Positions 7,526 through 16,520 of a stretch of 64,000 nucleotides of DNA are shown here, piece by piece. This DNA comes from Sansalvadorimonas sp965243775 (lineage in GTDB: Bacteria > Pseudomonadota > Gammaproteobacteria > Pseudomonadales > Endozoicomonadaceae), in the NCBI GenBank assembly GCA_965243775.1, contig CBDEWF010000018.1, positions 106,615 to 170,614 on the forward strand, given 5' to 3'. Position 1 is the stretch's first letter; the number at the start of each line of letters is the position of its first letter. The position numbers were made by a program, and so were the translations under genes. The notes beneath the pieces were generated by a model, which had not been told where the DNA came from, made no database searches, and was given only the letters and a program-made list of their open reading frames with translations.

Positions 7526-9208
7526 TTCAGCATATCCTTGCGATTTCGGAACAGCCAGCGTGGCAGAAGCAGGGCTGAGGCAAAAAAACAGAACGGGCAG
7601 CAGTTGCTGCATAACCGCGTAAAGAGCCAGAACCCTGCGATTTCCCCCGGATGAAAGGGCAACAGCTTCAGTGGTCAGGGTTTCAAAACGGGCCGGCTCC
7701 CATCATTATGGTAGGCAAGTAAAGAGCTGTGCTTACGGCAATGCCAAGGGCCAGTGTGGTTAAAAGAGATGGCAGAAGCATCGGCAGCTTTATCTGCACG
7801 AATGTTCGCAATCTGCTCCCTGAAAGCAACAGACCAGCCTGGCTGTAGCGTTGGTCATATTGTTTCCAGAAACCGGCCAGGTTGAGGTAGCAATAAGGAA
7901 AGACAAATAACAGATGGCTGAACATGACCGTGATCCAGATGCCATCAGCCTGCAGGGCCAGCAGAACCGAGTGGATGCCCAGAAGAAAGGTCATCTGTGG
8001 CAACAGCAAAGGGAGGTAGAAAGAAGCCATTATTGCTTTTCTGTGCAGATTGTTGTCGCGAGGGTATTTTTCCAAAAAGAAAATGCTTAATAACAGCCCG
8101 GCCAGAGTACTAGCTGTTGCCAGGCTGAGGGTTGTGGTCAGCGGGTCAAGTAGCCGTGGAAAGTATCGCAGCCAGACCTTCAGGGACCAGATAGATGGCA
8201 GGATATCTGGATAGCGCCAGCGCCAGGCAAAAGACCAGAGAATCACGAATCCAAGGCTGGTTATGGCTGTCAAAAGGGTAAAAATCCAGAGCCAGCGGCC
8301 ACTTTTGATCAGCGGGGAATGGGAGTTGCCCCGATAACCGGCAGTCAGCCAGCTTTGAAGAAATTTTCTGAAAAACCTTTCAGCCAGCAACCAGCTTCCG
8401 GCAGCCAGCATAACCAACATCAGTAAAAGAACCGATGCAGCCCGCTGCGGGAAGGTGCATTTCAATATCGGGAGATTGCAGCCATTGCAAAATCTGTACA
8501 GGCAGAAGTGGAGGGAGGCTGGGTCCAATAATCAATGAGACATCTGTGACTGACAGGGAAAAAGCCAGAACAATAAAAAATGACAGGCGAATCTTGGGGT
8601 AAAGCTGGGGCCATACCAGTTTCAGCCAGCACTGCAGGGGGCTGTATCCCAGAGACTGCCCAACAGTCAGCAGGCGGGAAACTGGGGATTGTCGTACAGC
8701 CGCAATGAGTACCAGCACCAGAAAAGGAGCTTCTTTCAGTATCAGGGTCAGAATCAGGCTGAGACCGTAAGGGTCATTGACAGTCAGAATATCTGGGCGG
8801 ACGGCCCCAGTTCAGGGGAGCGGCCAGAAGCCGGCTGAGAAACCCGCTGGGGGAGAGTAGAAACAAAACACCTATGGCCAGTGCAGAATGGGGTATGGCC
8901 AGCAGCGGTGCTAGGGTGCGTTCGGTTGTATTCCAGGCGCGTGTATTCCAGCAGGTAACGGTGAACACCAGTGCCAGGAGTAGAGCGAGAACAGTTGCAC
9001 CAAACCCGACCAGGAAGGTTTTCAGTACCATGGTATCAAGTCCCGGTGTTGACAGCAGGACTGCCCAGGGCTTAACAGAAAAGCTGGTGAATCCGAGTGC
9101 AGGAAACCAGCCGAAGGCTGGCAGAAACACGCCGATCGTACCTACCAGAGTGATCAGAGGGAAGAGCATGGGCACAAGCCATGCCCATGAACGGGAAGAC
9201 AGTAACAT
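7522..9208 (-). pseudogene. ynjC: ABC transporter permease, YnjC type, broken by four frameshifts
   Basis: Permease with two tandem membrane halves. The coding message runs from ATG 9208 (MLLSSRSWAWLVPMLFP) but changes frame four times. Each break is repaired by removing one base from a short run: CCC near 8803, GGG near 8445, CCC near 7694 and T7 near 7580 (reverse-strand bases). The repaired frame is 561 codons and ends in LPRWLFRNRKDMLK with TGA at 7524-7522, overlapping the ynjD ATG. The reconstruction matches the YnjC pattern (PPDILTVNDPYGL; GAGRFETLTTEAVALSSGG). As read, the gene cannot make a full permease. Confidence 0.82.
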
Positions 9209-9214
9209 CAGGGA

Positions 9215-10417
9215 TCAGCGGTACCTTTCCAGCCAGGCTTGTTCCAGTGCATCAACCCAGGAACTGTGGGGCTCTGGCAGAGGAGTGCCCAGCTGCTCCG
9301 GGCGGAGAGTCGCAATACCCAGGGGAAGCTCGGCAAACTTCTGCTGATCTTTTTTATTCATCAGGACGGGAGCAAGTACAGTTGGATCCCCCCAGACTTT
9401 TGGATTGGCTTTTTGCAGCTGAGCTTCTGGAGACATCAGGAAGTTTATGGCGACCTCCGCTCCCGCCTTGGAGGAGGAGTTGAAGGGAATAGCCAGGAAG
9501 TGTGAATTGGCGATGGTGCCCCTGGTATGAACATATGTACGTACAGTGTCCGGTATTTGGCCATTGTTGATTGCAGTGCTGGCGGCACCGGGATTGAAGG
9601 TCAGGGCAAAGCCGGTTTCGCCATCATCCAGTAATGGCAGCATGGAAGTTGAGCTGGTGGGGAATGTACGGCCCTGGCGCCACAGCAGAGGGTGCAGTTT
9701 GTCCAGATAATCCCAGAGTGGTTTGGTTACTTTGGCAAACGCCTTGTCGGTCACCGGTTTTTGTAACAGTTCAGGAGTGTCTGTCAGCTCCAGTGCAGCC
9801 TGCTTCAGGAAGGTTGTGCCGACAAAATCAGGAGGTGCCGGATAGGTGAACAGGCCTGGTTGCTTCTGGCTGAAGGCAAGAAGTTCCTGCATGCTTTTCG
9901 GTGGTGCAGGAACCAGCTCGGTGTCGTGCATAAAGACCAGCTGTGCCATACCCCAGGGTGCCTCCAGACCATCAACCGGTTCAGTGAAGTCTACAACTGT
10001 GGTTGGCTTACCTTTTGTATCAACATATTTCCAGTTAGGCAGCTGTTCCACGAAGGGGCCATGGAGCAGGCCATGCTGTTTCATGGATTTGAAATTCTCA
10101 CCATTGATCCAGACCATATCAACTGAACCGGAGTCAGTACGACCGGCACTCTTCTCAGTAAGAATTCTGCTCACTACGGTGGAGATGTCATCCACCTTGA
10201 TATGGTGCAGGGTGATTCCGTGACGAGACTTGAGCTCTCTGGCAGCCCAGTGCAGATAATCGTTGATCTGCTCACTGCCTCCCCAGGCATTGAAGTAAAC
10301 AGTCTGTCCGCGAGCTTCCTTCAGGGTGTCCTGCCAGTTCTTTGCTATGCCTGGCATGCTGAGAAGAAGCATCAGTGGAAATATAAGTAGTTGTAATAAG
10401 TGCTTCCGGACAGGCAT
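9215..10417 (-). CDS. ynjB: ABC transporter periplasmic substrate-binding protein, YnjB type
   Basis: Extracellular solute-binding protein of about 400 residues. ATG 10417 gives MPVRKHLLQLLIFPLMLLLS, a clear signal peptide with predicted cleavage after GIA. Segments such as TVYFNAWGGSEQIND, FTYPAPPDFVGTTFLKQAAL and ANSHFLAIPFNSSSKAGAE match the YnjB group. AAGAGA precedes the start. It lies 6 bp upstream of the broken permease gene, so the binding protein may be an orphan in this genome. The frame is open further upstream, but that segment is not protein-like. Confidence 0.86.
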   Translation of the reverse strand: MPVRKHLLQLLIFPLMLLLSMPGIAKNWQDTLKEARGQTVYFNAWGGSEQINDYLHWAARELKSRHGITLHHIKVDDISTVVSRILTEKSAGRTDSGSVDMVWINGENFKSMKQHGLLHGPFVEQLPNWKYVDTKGKPTTVVDFTEPVDGLEAPWGMAQLVFMHDTELVPAPPKSMQELLAFSQKQPGLFTYPAPPDFVGTTFLKQAALELTDTPELLQKPVTDKAFAKVTKPLWDYLDKLHPLLWRQGRTFPTSSTSMLPLLDDGETGFALTFNPGAASTAINNGQIPDTVRTYVHTRGTIANSHFLAIPFNSSSKAGAEVAINFLMSPEAQLQKANPKVWGDPTVLAPVLMNKKDQQKFAELPLGIATLRPEQLGTPLPEPHSSWVDALEQAWLERYR

Positions 10418-10544
10418 TGTATGTCTCTTACACAAAGTTAAGGGTATTCCCAAGGCAAGAGGATAATGCCACCAACCCCGGGGAAAAACAAAAGGGAGCC
10501 ACAAGGTTTGTGTATTAATGATGTTAACAGAACCTGATGCGCAA

Positions 10545-11477
10545 TCAGAAGTTTGAAGAGAACTCTGGTTTCTCAAGGTCTGGTTTGTAACCGACAGTTA
10601 TTATCCTCAGATGATCCCACCAGTAACTTTTTGGACTCAGGTAGGCTTTGAGGATCTGCTGATACGGCAGGTTATCCTCTTGTCTGATGTTTTGTTCAGG
10701 TTCTATCTGTAGCGTAGAATAATACATAAACTGCCCTGCAGTACTGTTGCCCTGAACCAGATCTCCGTGAATCTGGCCTGTTATGTTGATCAGACCAGCC
10801 CTTCGAAACCAGCGGTGATTAAGGAAGCCGGAGGAAAATGAAATTTTCCCTTTTTCTTCTACCAGCTGGTAATCATGAGCCTCTTTTTTCCAGGCTGCCT
10901 GGGGGGCATCAAGGTCGGATAACCGGTAATCGCCAGCAAAAACGCCCATGTCTTCAACCACAAGTACACCACCGGGTTTGAGTAGAGATACCATCCTGAT
11001 AATCAGTTCTTCCTTGTTTTGCAGGTGCATTAGAACATTCCGGGTATGGATCAGGTCAAAATGATTTGCGGGCAGGGAGATTTTGCTGGCGGAAAAATCT
11101 TCCTGCAGAACCAGAAGGTTATCTGAGCGAATACGTTCAAGAAGATGGGTATTAATATCGGTTGCATAAACCTGTCCGGTATCACCTACTCTCTCAGCCA
11201 TCCATTTGGCAACGCCTCCCAGTCCAGAGCCGATATCCAGGCAGTTCATGCCGGGTTTGATGCCGATTTTTTCCAGCAGAGTGAAAGTGCTAGGGTTTTG
11301 CATCTTTTCCAGGAGTCCCAGACGTACTTCAGCATGCTCCCATTGATTACTAAGGGTGTAGTCTTGTTGAGTGGCAGGAGGATGGTTGAGAGTGCTATCA
11401 GCCGACAGGACGCATAATGGCAAAAGAGAGAGAAGTACGGGGATTAAATGACGCATCTTCTGTTTTCTCATAGTCAT
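10545..11477 (-). CDS. Class I SAM-dependent methyltransferase with an N-terminal signal peptide
   Basis: A Rossmann-fold methyltransferase domain occupies roughly residues 60-190. Motif I (CLDIGSGLGGVAKWM), the motif II acidic strand (VYATDIN), FDLIHTRNVLMHL and LLKPGGVLVVEDMG are all clear. The protein begins MTMRKQKMRHLIPVLLSLLP and continues CVLSADS, which looks like a cleavable export signal. That is odd, because SAM is cytosolic. The C-terminal 100 residues are not recognised and the substrate is unknown. The gene is on its own, 127 bp upstream of ynjB. Confidence 0.8.
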   Translation of the reverse strand: MTMRKQKMRHLIPVLLSLLPLCVLSADSTLNHPPATQQDYTLSNQWEHAEVRLGLLEKMQNPSTFTLLEKIGIKPGMNCLDIGSGLGGVAKWMAERVGDTGQVYATDINTHLLERIRSDNLLVLQEDFSASKISLPANHFDLIHTRNVLMHLQNKEELIIRMVSLLKPGGVLVVEDMGVFAGDYRLSDLDAPQAAWKKEAHDYQLVEEKGKISFSSGFLNHRWFRRAGLINITGQIHGDLVQGNSTAGQFMYYSTLQIEPEQNIRQEDNLPYQQILKAYLSPKSYWWDHLRIITVGYKPDLEKPEFSSNF

Positions 11478-11571
11478 TCAGTAACCTGTTTCAAAGCCCT
11501 CAATAGTAGTACCCGTGTTAAGTGTGTCCATTGAGCTCATGATGAAACTATAACAACCCCTAGAGGTAGCA

Positions 11572-11580
11572 GGGGGGGGG
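11572..11580 (+). repeat. G9 homopolymer upstream of an effector-like gene
   Basis: Nine consecutive G, 87 bp before ATG 11668. Runs of this length are prone to slippage. A mirrored run of nine C occurs at 43642. Confidence 0.6.
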
Positions 11581-11667
11581 CAAGATGCGAGCGGGTAAGC
11601 CAGTAAATCATTTTTGGCTGGAAAATGCCGATAACAAAAACCACTGATTATTTATGAGTCAGCGGGT

Positions 11668-12714
11668 ATGCCTGTAGGAAAAATACCGTCACAAAATGGG
11701 GTAGACGTAACATCAGGCATCCACTTGTCCGGGAGCACTGCACCGTCTGAGGGCAAATACAAGGGCAGAACCATAACCCCTTTGCCGGGCCAAAAATATA
11801 TCAAACCATCAGAAAATAGACCTCAAACACGGCCCATACACCTGCTGCTCAATGGAGCAAAAAAACTGCCACCCGATAAGGTTGATGTCTTCATGCCGTC
11901 CCTGAACGCTGGTTCTGACCAAAGCCACAGGCCAGAACCAGGCACCTTTGATACACCTCGAACCCTAGCACGCCAGAACAGCACAGACTCAGGCTTTTAT
12001 GATGGCGACACAACGCCGGACTCTCCCCCTCCGGGCCCCGCAAGTATTGATAAGCCCGCTGCATTATCCGGGGATGGGATCAGGCAAAAAGACATTCACG
12101 AAAAAATCGATCGTTATACGTCTGGCGTCTCATCTGCACTGGTTCATGTAGGGACTTACAAAGTAAAAGACATTCCCTCAGCTGTGGCTGCTTTTACAGG
12201 CTATCCTGCTCAGTCTCTTGAAACAGTTTTTAAAGAGCTGAATCTTGATGATTCTTGGAAAATGCTCTGTACAAGTGCCATTGACCTTCTTAAATGGGCT
12301 GGGGAAGGCGAATTTCCTGCGGTTCCTCAAAGTCTGATTCAGCATGCCAGAACACATGAACAGCTGGACTTAAAAGCTGACAAGGATTACTCCAGGCTGC
12401 TCAAAAAGAGGACAAGTAAAAGTCTACAGGCCCAGGCCAGCCGTTCACGAGCTGCGGCGAATAATTATCTAACAGGCCCCTTACGCGAAGCTCTCAACAG
12501 CTATCGGGACGCTGTAGATGCCTACATTAAAATGCAGCCTGCCTGTGAACAGCTAAATAAGCAGCATGATTTTTTGAACACTGAGCTCAAAGAAAAACAT
12601 AATCTGGTAGTCCACAGTACAATCACCGAGAGCGTCAAGAGTAGCTGGGTCAGAAACCTTCTGATAGAGCGTGCTGTGAATCAGTCTCCATTGGCAGGCA
12701 AGGATTTGCTGTGA
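11668..12714 (+). CDS. Unknown protein, disordered N-terminus, effector-like
   Basis: No family recognised. It has 348 residues. Residues 1-140 are rich in Ser, Pro, Thr and Gly (SGSTAPSEGKYKGRTITPL; DGDTTPDSPPPGPAS) and look disordered. The rest is predominantly helical, with a Lys/Arg/Ala-rich helix near residues 240-275 (KKRTSKSLQAQASRSRAA) and a probable coiled segment to residue 320. There is no signal peptide, membrane segment or catalytic motif. Translation probably starts at ATG 11668 behind a weak AGCGGG site. The architecture resembles bacterial proteins injected into host cells, but nothing here proves secretion. Confidence 0.7.
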   Translation: MPVGKIPSQNGVDVTSGIHLSGSTAPSEGKYKGRTITPLPGQKYIKPSENRPQTRPIHLLLNGAKKLPPDKVDVFMPSLNAGSDQSHRPEPGTFDTPRTLARQNSTDSGFYDGDTTPDSPPPGPASIDKPAALSGDGIRQKDIHEKIDRYTSGVSSALVHVGTYKVKDIPSAVAAFTGYPAQSLETVFKELNLDDSWKMLCTSAIDLLKWAGEGEFPAVPQSLIQHARTHEQLDLKADKDYSRLLKKRTSKSLQAQASRSRAAANNYLTGPLREALNSYRDAVDAYIKMQPACEQLNKQHDFLNTELKEKHNLVVHSTITESVKSSWVRNLLIERAVNQSPLAGKDLL

Positions 12715-12945
12715 TGCTGTCAGATTACAACAGGCCCCAGGGTTTATGTGATCTGGTAGTCAGCTTTGCTATTTCAGCTTTGTAATTCTTGTTGTGATTT
12801 GAGATGTATCAGTGTTGTGGTGAATATTCCCGGAAGAATTTTATTTTGCCTCGTTTGGGGCGTAGTTATAGATTCTGAAAGGTGCAATTCTAGGTTTAGT
12901 CAACAGGCTTAGCAGTTGCGACCTGCTTTTGTCCTTCGAGCGCAT

Positions 12946-15228
12946 ATGCCTATGTCCGATAGTCTTTATGACCTTTTTGATCCTCTCTATGGTGGCCTGC
13001 CCTGCTCGCTGGCTGCTGTCGACAAGCAAACGTTAACTGTTCTCTATATCAACCAAAGCCTGTCATCACTGTTGGAACCAGTGATGGGCATCAAGGCTGG
13101 CTGTCACGTAAATCAGCTAGCAGTTCTGGATAATGAAACCGGGATTGATCACTCCATTCTGGATAAGAGCTGTCAGGGCAGAGAGTGGGTCAGGTGCCTC
13201 TGTCCAGTCCTGAACTTCCGGAAAATCAACCTTCAGGCAGTCTTGGTCGAGCTGGATAGTCGCCGGTTTTATCTTGTGCAGATAGAGGGACTGGATAAGA
13301 AGCCTGGAATCCCGACGTCTGACGACAGCCGGTTGACCTATGCCATGAACGAGGCCTGTGATGGTTTGTGGGACTGGAATGTTGTCACCGGAGAAGTGTA
13401 CTTCAGTCCCAAACTGGATCGCATGCTGGGTTTCGAGCCGGGTGAGCGGGATCCCAATTTTGACAGCTGGTTTGATCTTGTTCACTCCAGTGATGCGGAC
13501 AGGGTGCTGACGACAATGAACCGGCATCTGAATGGTGAGATTGATTTCTATGATGTCGAATACCGTATCCGTACCAAACGGGGGGACTGGAAACAGGTAC
13601 GTGACCGGGGGCAGGTTTGTGACTGGGACCGGGATGGTAATGTTACCCGGGCTGTGGGTATGCTGTCGGATATTACGGCTTACCGGGAACTGGAGCAGGA
13701 GTTGCGTCATACCCTGGACCGGTTTGAGGATTATGCCCTGTGTCACTCCGACTGGTTCTGGGAAGCTGATGCCCAGTTGAATATTACTGAAGTGTCCAGC
13801 CAGTTTTCCTCCCAGACAGGAGTGCATATTAATGAGCTGAAAGGGAAAAATCTGGTCACTCTTTTTAAAGACCAGAAAATCAGCGAAGCCGCCAGAATCG
13901 TTGATGACGGACGCCCATTCCGCAATGTTCGTTTATCCCTTGGTGGGCAGAACTACTGGATATCATTGAGCGGACGCTCGGTGATGGATCATCATGGTCA
14001 GGTCAGTGGTTACCGGGGTATCGGAGAAAATATTAATGATAAGGTGCTCCTCGAAAATACCGTCAAGGCTTACCAGAAAAATGCTGAGATCATGATGGAG
14101 CGGACTCCGGTTTCCATCGGTCTGGTAGACCAAAAAGGACAGTTTTTTTACGCCAATCACTCTTTCTTGCAACTGTTGCGCGCGGACCAGAGTTCAGTTG
14201 CAGAAAAATATAAAATGCTGCGTGAGTTGAGCAGACCTGACAAAGAGGTGTTTCAGAACGATGACAGTCTCAGCTATGAGATGATTCTGGAAACTCTGGA
14301 TGGCCCCCGATTCTATTCGGTGATCAAGTACCGCCTGTACCGGGCAGATGAAAAGACTACAGTTGTTGTCACCATGGTGATGGATATCACCTTTACCCGC
14401 CAGCAGGAAGTTGACCAGAAAAAAATCGAAATGGTACTGGACAGTATTTCCGAAGGCATTTTGATTACAGATGCAGAGTACCGGATAGTCAGTGCCAACC
14501 GTTCCATGCAGGAAACCACTGGCTACTCTCTGGAAGAACTGCTGGGTAATACCCCGAGTCTATTCAGTTCCGGCCGCTACGATCAGGGCTTCTACCAGGA
14601 ACTCTGGAATGAGGTACACAAGTCTGGCAAGTGGCGGGGGGATATCTGGAACCGCTGTCGTAACGGTTCGGTGCTCCGCCAGCATGTGTCTATTCAGGCG
14701 ATCATGGTACAAGGGCGGGTTCAGCACTATATCGGTATTTACTCTTCGGCCTACCAGGCCAGAAGTCAGCGTGACTCGGAAATATTTGCCCAGCAGCATG
14801 ATCCACTGACCAGCCTGCCCAACCGTCAGCTGTATCAGGATCGGCTGCATATGGCCTGTCAGCGTTCCCGGGTCTGCCGTCAGCCGGTGGAGATCACTCT
14901 GGTACGTATCTGCAACATGACTGTGTTGAATGACAGGCATGGCCATACCGTGGGAGATCAAGTGCTCAAGAAAGTGGCTTTCAACCTGCAGGATGCTCTG
15001 GCCATGGATGATACTCTGGCCCGTTATAGTGCGGATGAGTTTGTTGTTGTGCGAGAGAGAGGGCTGGAAATAAAAACCGAAGATCTTGTGCAGCCAACCC
15101 TGGATCGTCCCATTATTCTGGGAGATGGCAGCCGGGTGCTCCCTGAATATGTGGTGAAATCAGTGCGTTACCCGGAACAGGGGGGAAATCCCCAAAGATT
15201 GATGCGCCAGCTGAAGTCACTGGATTGA
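12946..15228 (+). CDS. Multi-PAS sensor protein with degenerate, truncated GGDEF domain
   Basis: Cytosolic signalling protein of about 760 residues. After an N-terminal PAS-like segment come a PAS/PAC module around residues 130-255 (ACDGLWDWNVVTGEVYFSPK; IRTKRGDWKQVRDRG; GMLSDITAYRELE) and two or three further PAS units up to about residue 605 (EGILITDAEYRIVSANRSM). The C-terminal GGDEF domain begins DPLTSLPNRQLYQDRL, but the active-site loop reads YSADEF instead of GGDEF, so cyclase activity is doubtful. No EAL domain follows. ATG 12946 (MPMSDSLYDLFDPLYGG) is preferred over the in-frame TTG 12916. No membrane segment is evident. Confidence 0.85.
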   Translation: MPMSDSLYDLFDPLYGGLPCSLAAVDKQTLTVLYINQSLSSLLEPVMGIKAGCHVNQLAVLDNETGIDHSILDKSCQGREWVRCLCPVLNFRKINLQAVLVELDSRRFYLVQIEGLDKKPGIPTSDDSRLTYAMNEACDGLWDWNVVTGEVYFSPKLDRMLGFEPGERDPNFDSWFDLVHSSDADRVLTTMNRHLNGEIDFYDVEYRIRTKRGDWKQVRDRGQVCDWDRDGNVTRAVGMLSDITAYRELEQELRHTLDRFEDYALCHSDWFWEADAQLNITEVSSQFSSQTGVHINELKGKNLVTLFKDQKISEAARIVDDGRPFRNVRLSLGGQNYWISLSGRSVMDHHGQVSGYRGIGENINDKVLLENTVKAYQKNAEIMMERTPVSIGLVDQKGQFFYANHSFLQLLRADQSSVAEKYKMLRELSRPDKEVFQNDDSLSYEMILETLDGPRFYSVIKYRLYRADEKTTVVVTMVMDITFTRQQEVDQKKIEMVLDSISEGILITDAEYRIVSANRSMQETTGYSLEELLGNTPSLFSSGRYDQGFYQELWNEVHKSGKWRGDIWNRCRNGSVLRQHVSIQAIMVQGRVQHYIGIYSSAYQARSQRDSEIFAQQHDPLTSLPNRQLYQDRLHMACQRSRVCRQPVEITLVRICNMTVLNDRHGHTVGDQVLKKVAFNLQDALAMDDTLARYSADEFVVVRERGLEIKTEDLVQPTLDRPIILGDGSRVLPEYVVKSVRYPEQGGNPQRLMRQLKSLD

Positions 15229-15246
15229 TGCGAACCGGTTGTAATT

Positions 15247-16473
15247 TTGGTGAAAGTTGTGAGTTGTAATAGACAAATAGCTGCCAGAAATCTGGCTCTG
15301 GCTCTGGCTCTGGCTCTGGCTCCAGCTCCAGCTCTACTCTTGGGAGCAAATACTAAGCGAGTAAATCATAAGCCGAATAGTCAATGTACTCTTGTTTTAC
15401 CAGCCGACGAAGAGCAGACAGATATCCTTTCAACAGATTCTATTAGCACCACATCCTCTGCGGTTCAACCTTTGAATGATACATACTGTATAGCTGGTTC
15501 AGGAGATGTTCTGATATGTCAGGGCATTGACAAACCAACCAGCGTCAGGCTTTCAGGAGCAGATGAGCTCAACGTTCTGGTCGAAGGCTCTGTTTGCTTT
15601 ACAACGTATGACACCTCCCTTGCCCCGTCAGAAAAAGACGATAGGAACGTCACAGATGAATCCACTTCTGTTCTGGAAGAGGTTGTTGAACCTGTTGGCC
15701 TTGGCCTTGACTGTGAAGACTGGAACATCAATTGGCACCAGACTATCAAAACAGAACCTTCAGATACCGCTTCAACAGAATCTGATGGTCAGGAATACAA
15801 TGCTTTGAACTTGGGGGCAGAAGTAGAAGTATCAAGCGTGGGTGAGCAGGTATTAATGCTCCGAACAAGGGAAAAAACAGTTTACACCGACGTCAGAGAG
15901 TTTGTGTCATCCAGCAAGCCTGGGTTCCAGCGTCCAAACAGCAAAAAAACTGGCCGCAGGTGTGGAGTTAATATCACCTGCCAAGGCTGTGGCCGGGAAT
16001 TTATATCGGTCAGCAAGCGTACAGCCCATTGCCGAGGCAGCCATGACCCTGGCTGCAAGGGAAAACTGAACACTACCTGCAAAGGTTGTAGAACCGAGTT
16101 TAAATCGGTCAGCGATCTTGAGTCCCATTGCCGAAGAAGCAGTGACCCCGGCTGCAAGGGAGGGCGGAATACGACCTGTCAGTGTGGCAAGATCTTTGAT
16201 ACGGTCAACCAGTTTAAAGGTCACTGCTATAAAAGCACCAGTCCCTGCTGCCGGGGAGGACGAAACACTAACTGCAAGTGTGGCCTGACTTTTAAATCGG
16301 CCGCTGAGCTTTATATCCACCGCCGAAGAAGTAAAAGTTCCGTCTGCAAGGGTAAACTGACTACCGCCGTTGGCGTCTTTGGCCAGGAATTTACTACTGC
16401 CAGCCAGCTAAAAAAGCACAGCAAAAGGCATCCCGGCAGCAAAAGAAAGCGGAACAAACAAAATAAAGCATAG
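15247..16473 (+). CDS. Tandem zinc-finger protein with LA-repeat N-terminus and basic tail
   Basis: Eukaryote-like protein of up to 408 residues. Four zinc-finger repeats of about 32 residues span roughly residues 245-368. Finger 1 (CQGCGREFISVSKRTAHC, then RGSH) fits classical C2H2 spacing C-x2-C-x3-F-x8-H-x4-H. Fingers 2-4 keep C-x1/2-C-x3-F, then H, then x8-C. A fifth unit keeps the F, L and H positions but has lost its Cys. The tail KKHSKRHPGSKRKRNKQNKA is strongly basic. Residues 15-32 form an Ala/Leu hydrophobic stretch encoded by a hexanucleotide repeat, possibly a signal sequence. Only TTG 15247, GTG 15250 or GTG 15259 can start it. Function is unknown; a host-nucleus role is speculation. 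Confidence 0.75.
   Translation: MVKVVSCNRQIAARNLALALALALAPAPALLLGANTKRVNHKPNSQCTLVLPADEEQTDILSTDSISTTSSAVQPLNDTYCIAGSGDVLICQGIDKPTSVRLSGADELNVLVEGSVCFTTYDTSLAPSEKDDRNVTDESTSVLEEVVEPVGLGLDCEDWNINWHQTIKTEPSDTASTESDGQEYNALNLGAEVEVSSVGEQVLMLRTREKTVYTDVREFVSSSKPGFQRPNSKKTGRRCGVNITCQGCGREFISVSKRTAHCRGSHDPGCKGKLNTTCKGCRTEFKSVSDLESHCRRSSDPGCKGGRNTTCQCGKIFDTVNQFKGHCYKSTSPCCRGGRNTNCKCGLTFKSAAELYIHRRRSKSSVCKGKLTTAVGVFGQEFTTASQLKKHSKRHPGSKRKRNKQNKA
15292..15333 (+). repeat. Hexanucleotide microsatellite (CTGGCT x5, CCAGCT x2)
   Basis: Seven contiguous 6-bp units encode alternating Leu-Ala and then Pro-Ala at the start of the zinc-finger protein. Gain or loss of units would keep the frame but change the length of the hydrophobic N-terminus. 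Confidence 0.85.
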
Positions 16474-16520
16474 CCCTGGGATATTAACAGTGTATAAACC
16501 CGCCTGGATGGAAAAACGTA

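Noticed and set aside
13117..13827. Antisense frame of 236 codons opposite the PAS-GGDEF gene
   Set aside because: The sense frame shows unmistakable PAS motifs; the antisense frame has no start signal or family.
15882..16320. Antisense frames opposite the zinc-finger region
   Set aside because: They look repetitive only because the sense strand repeats; no independent signal.
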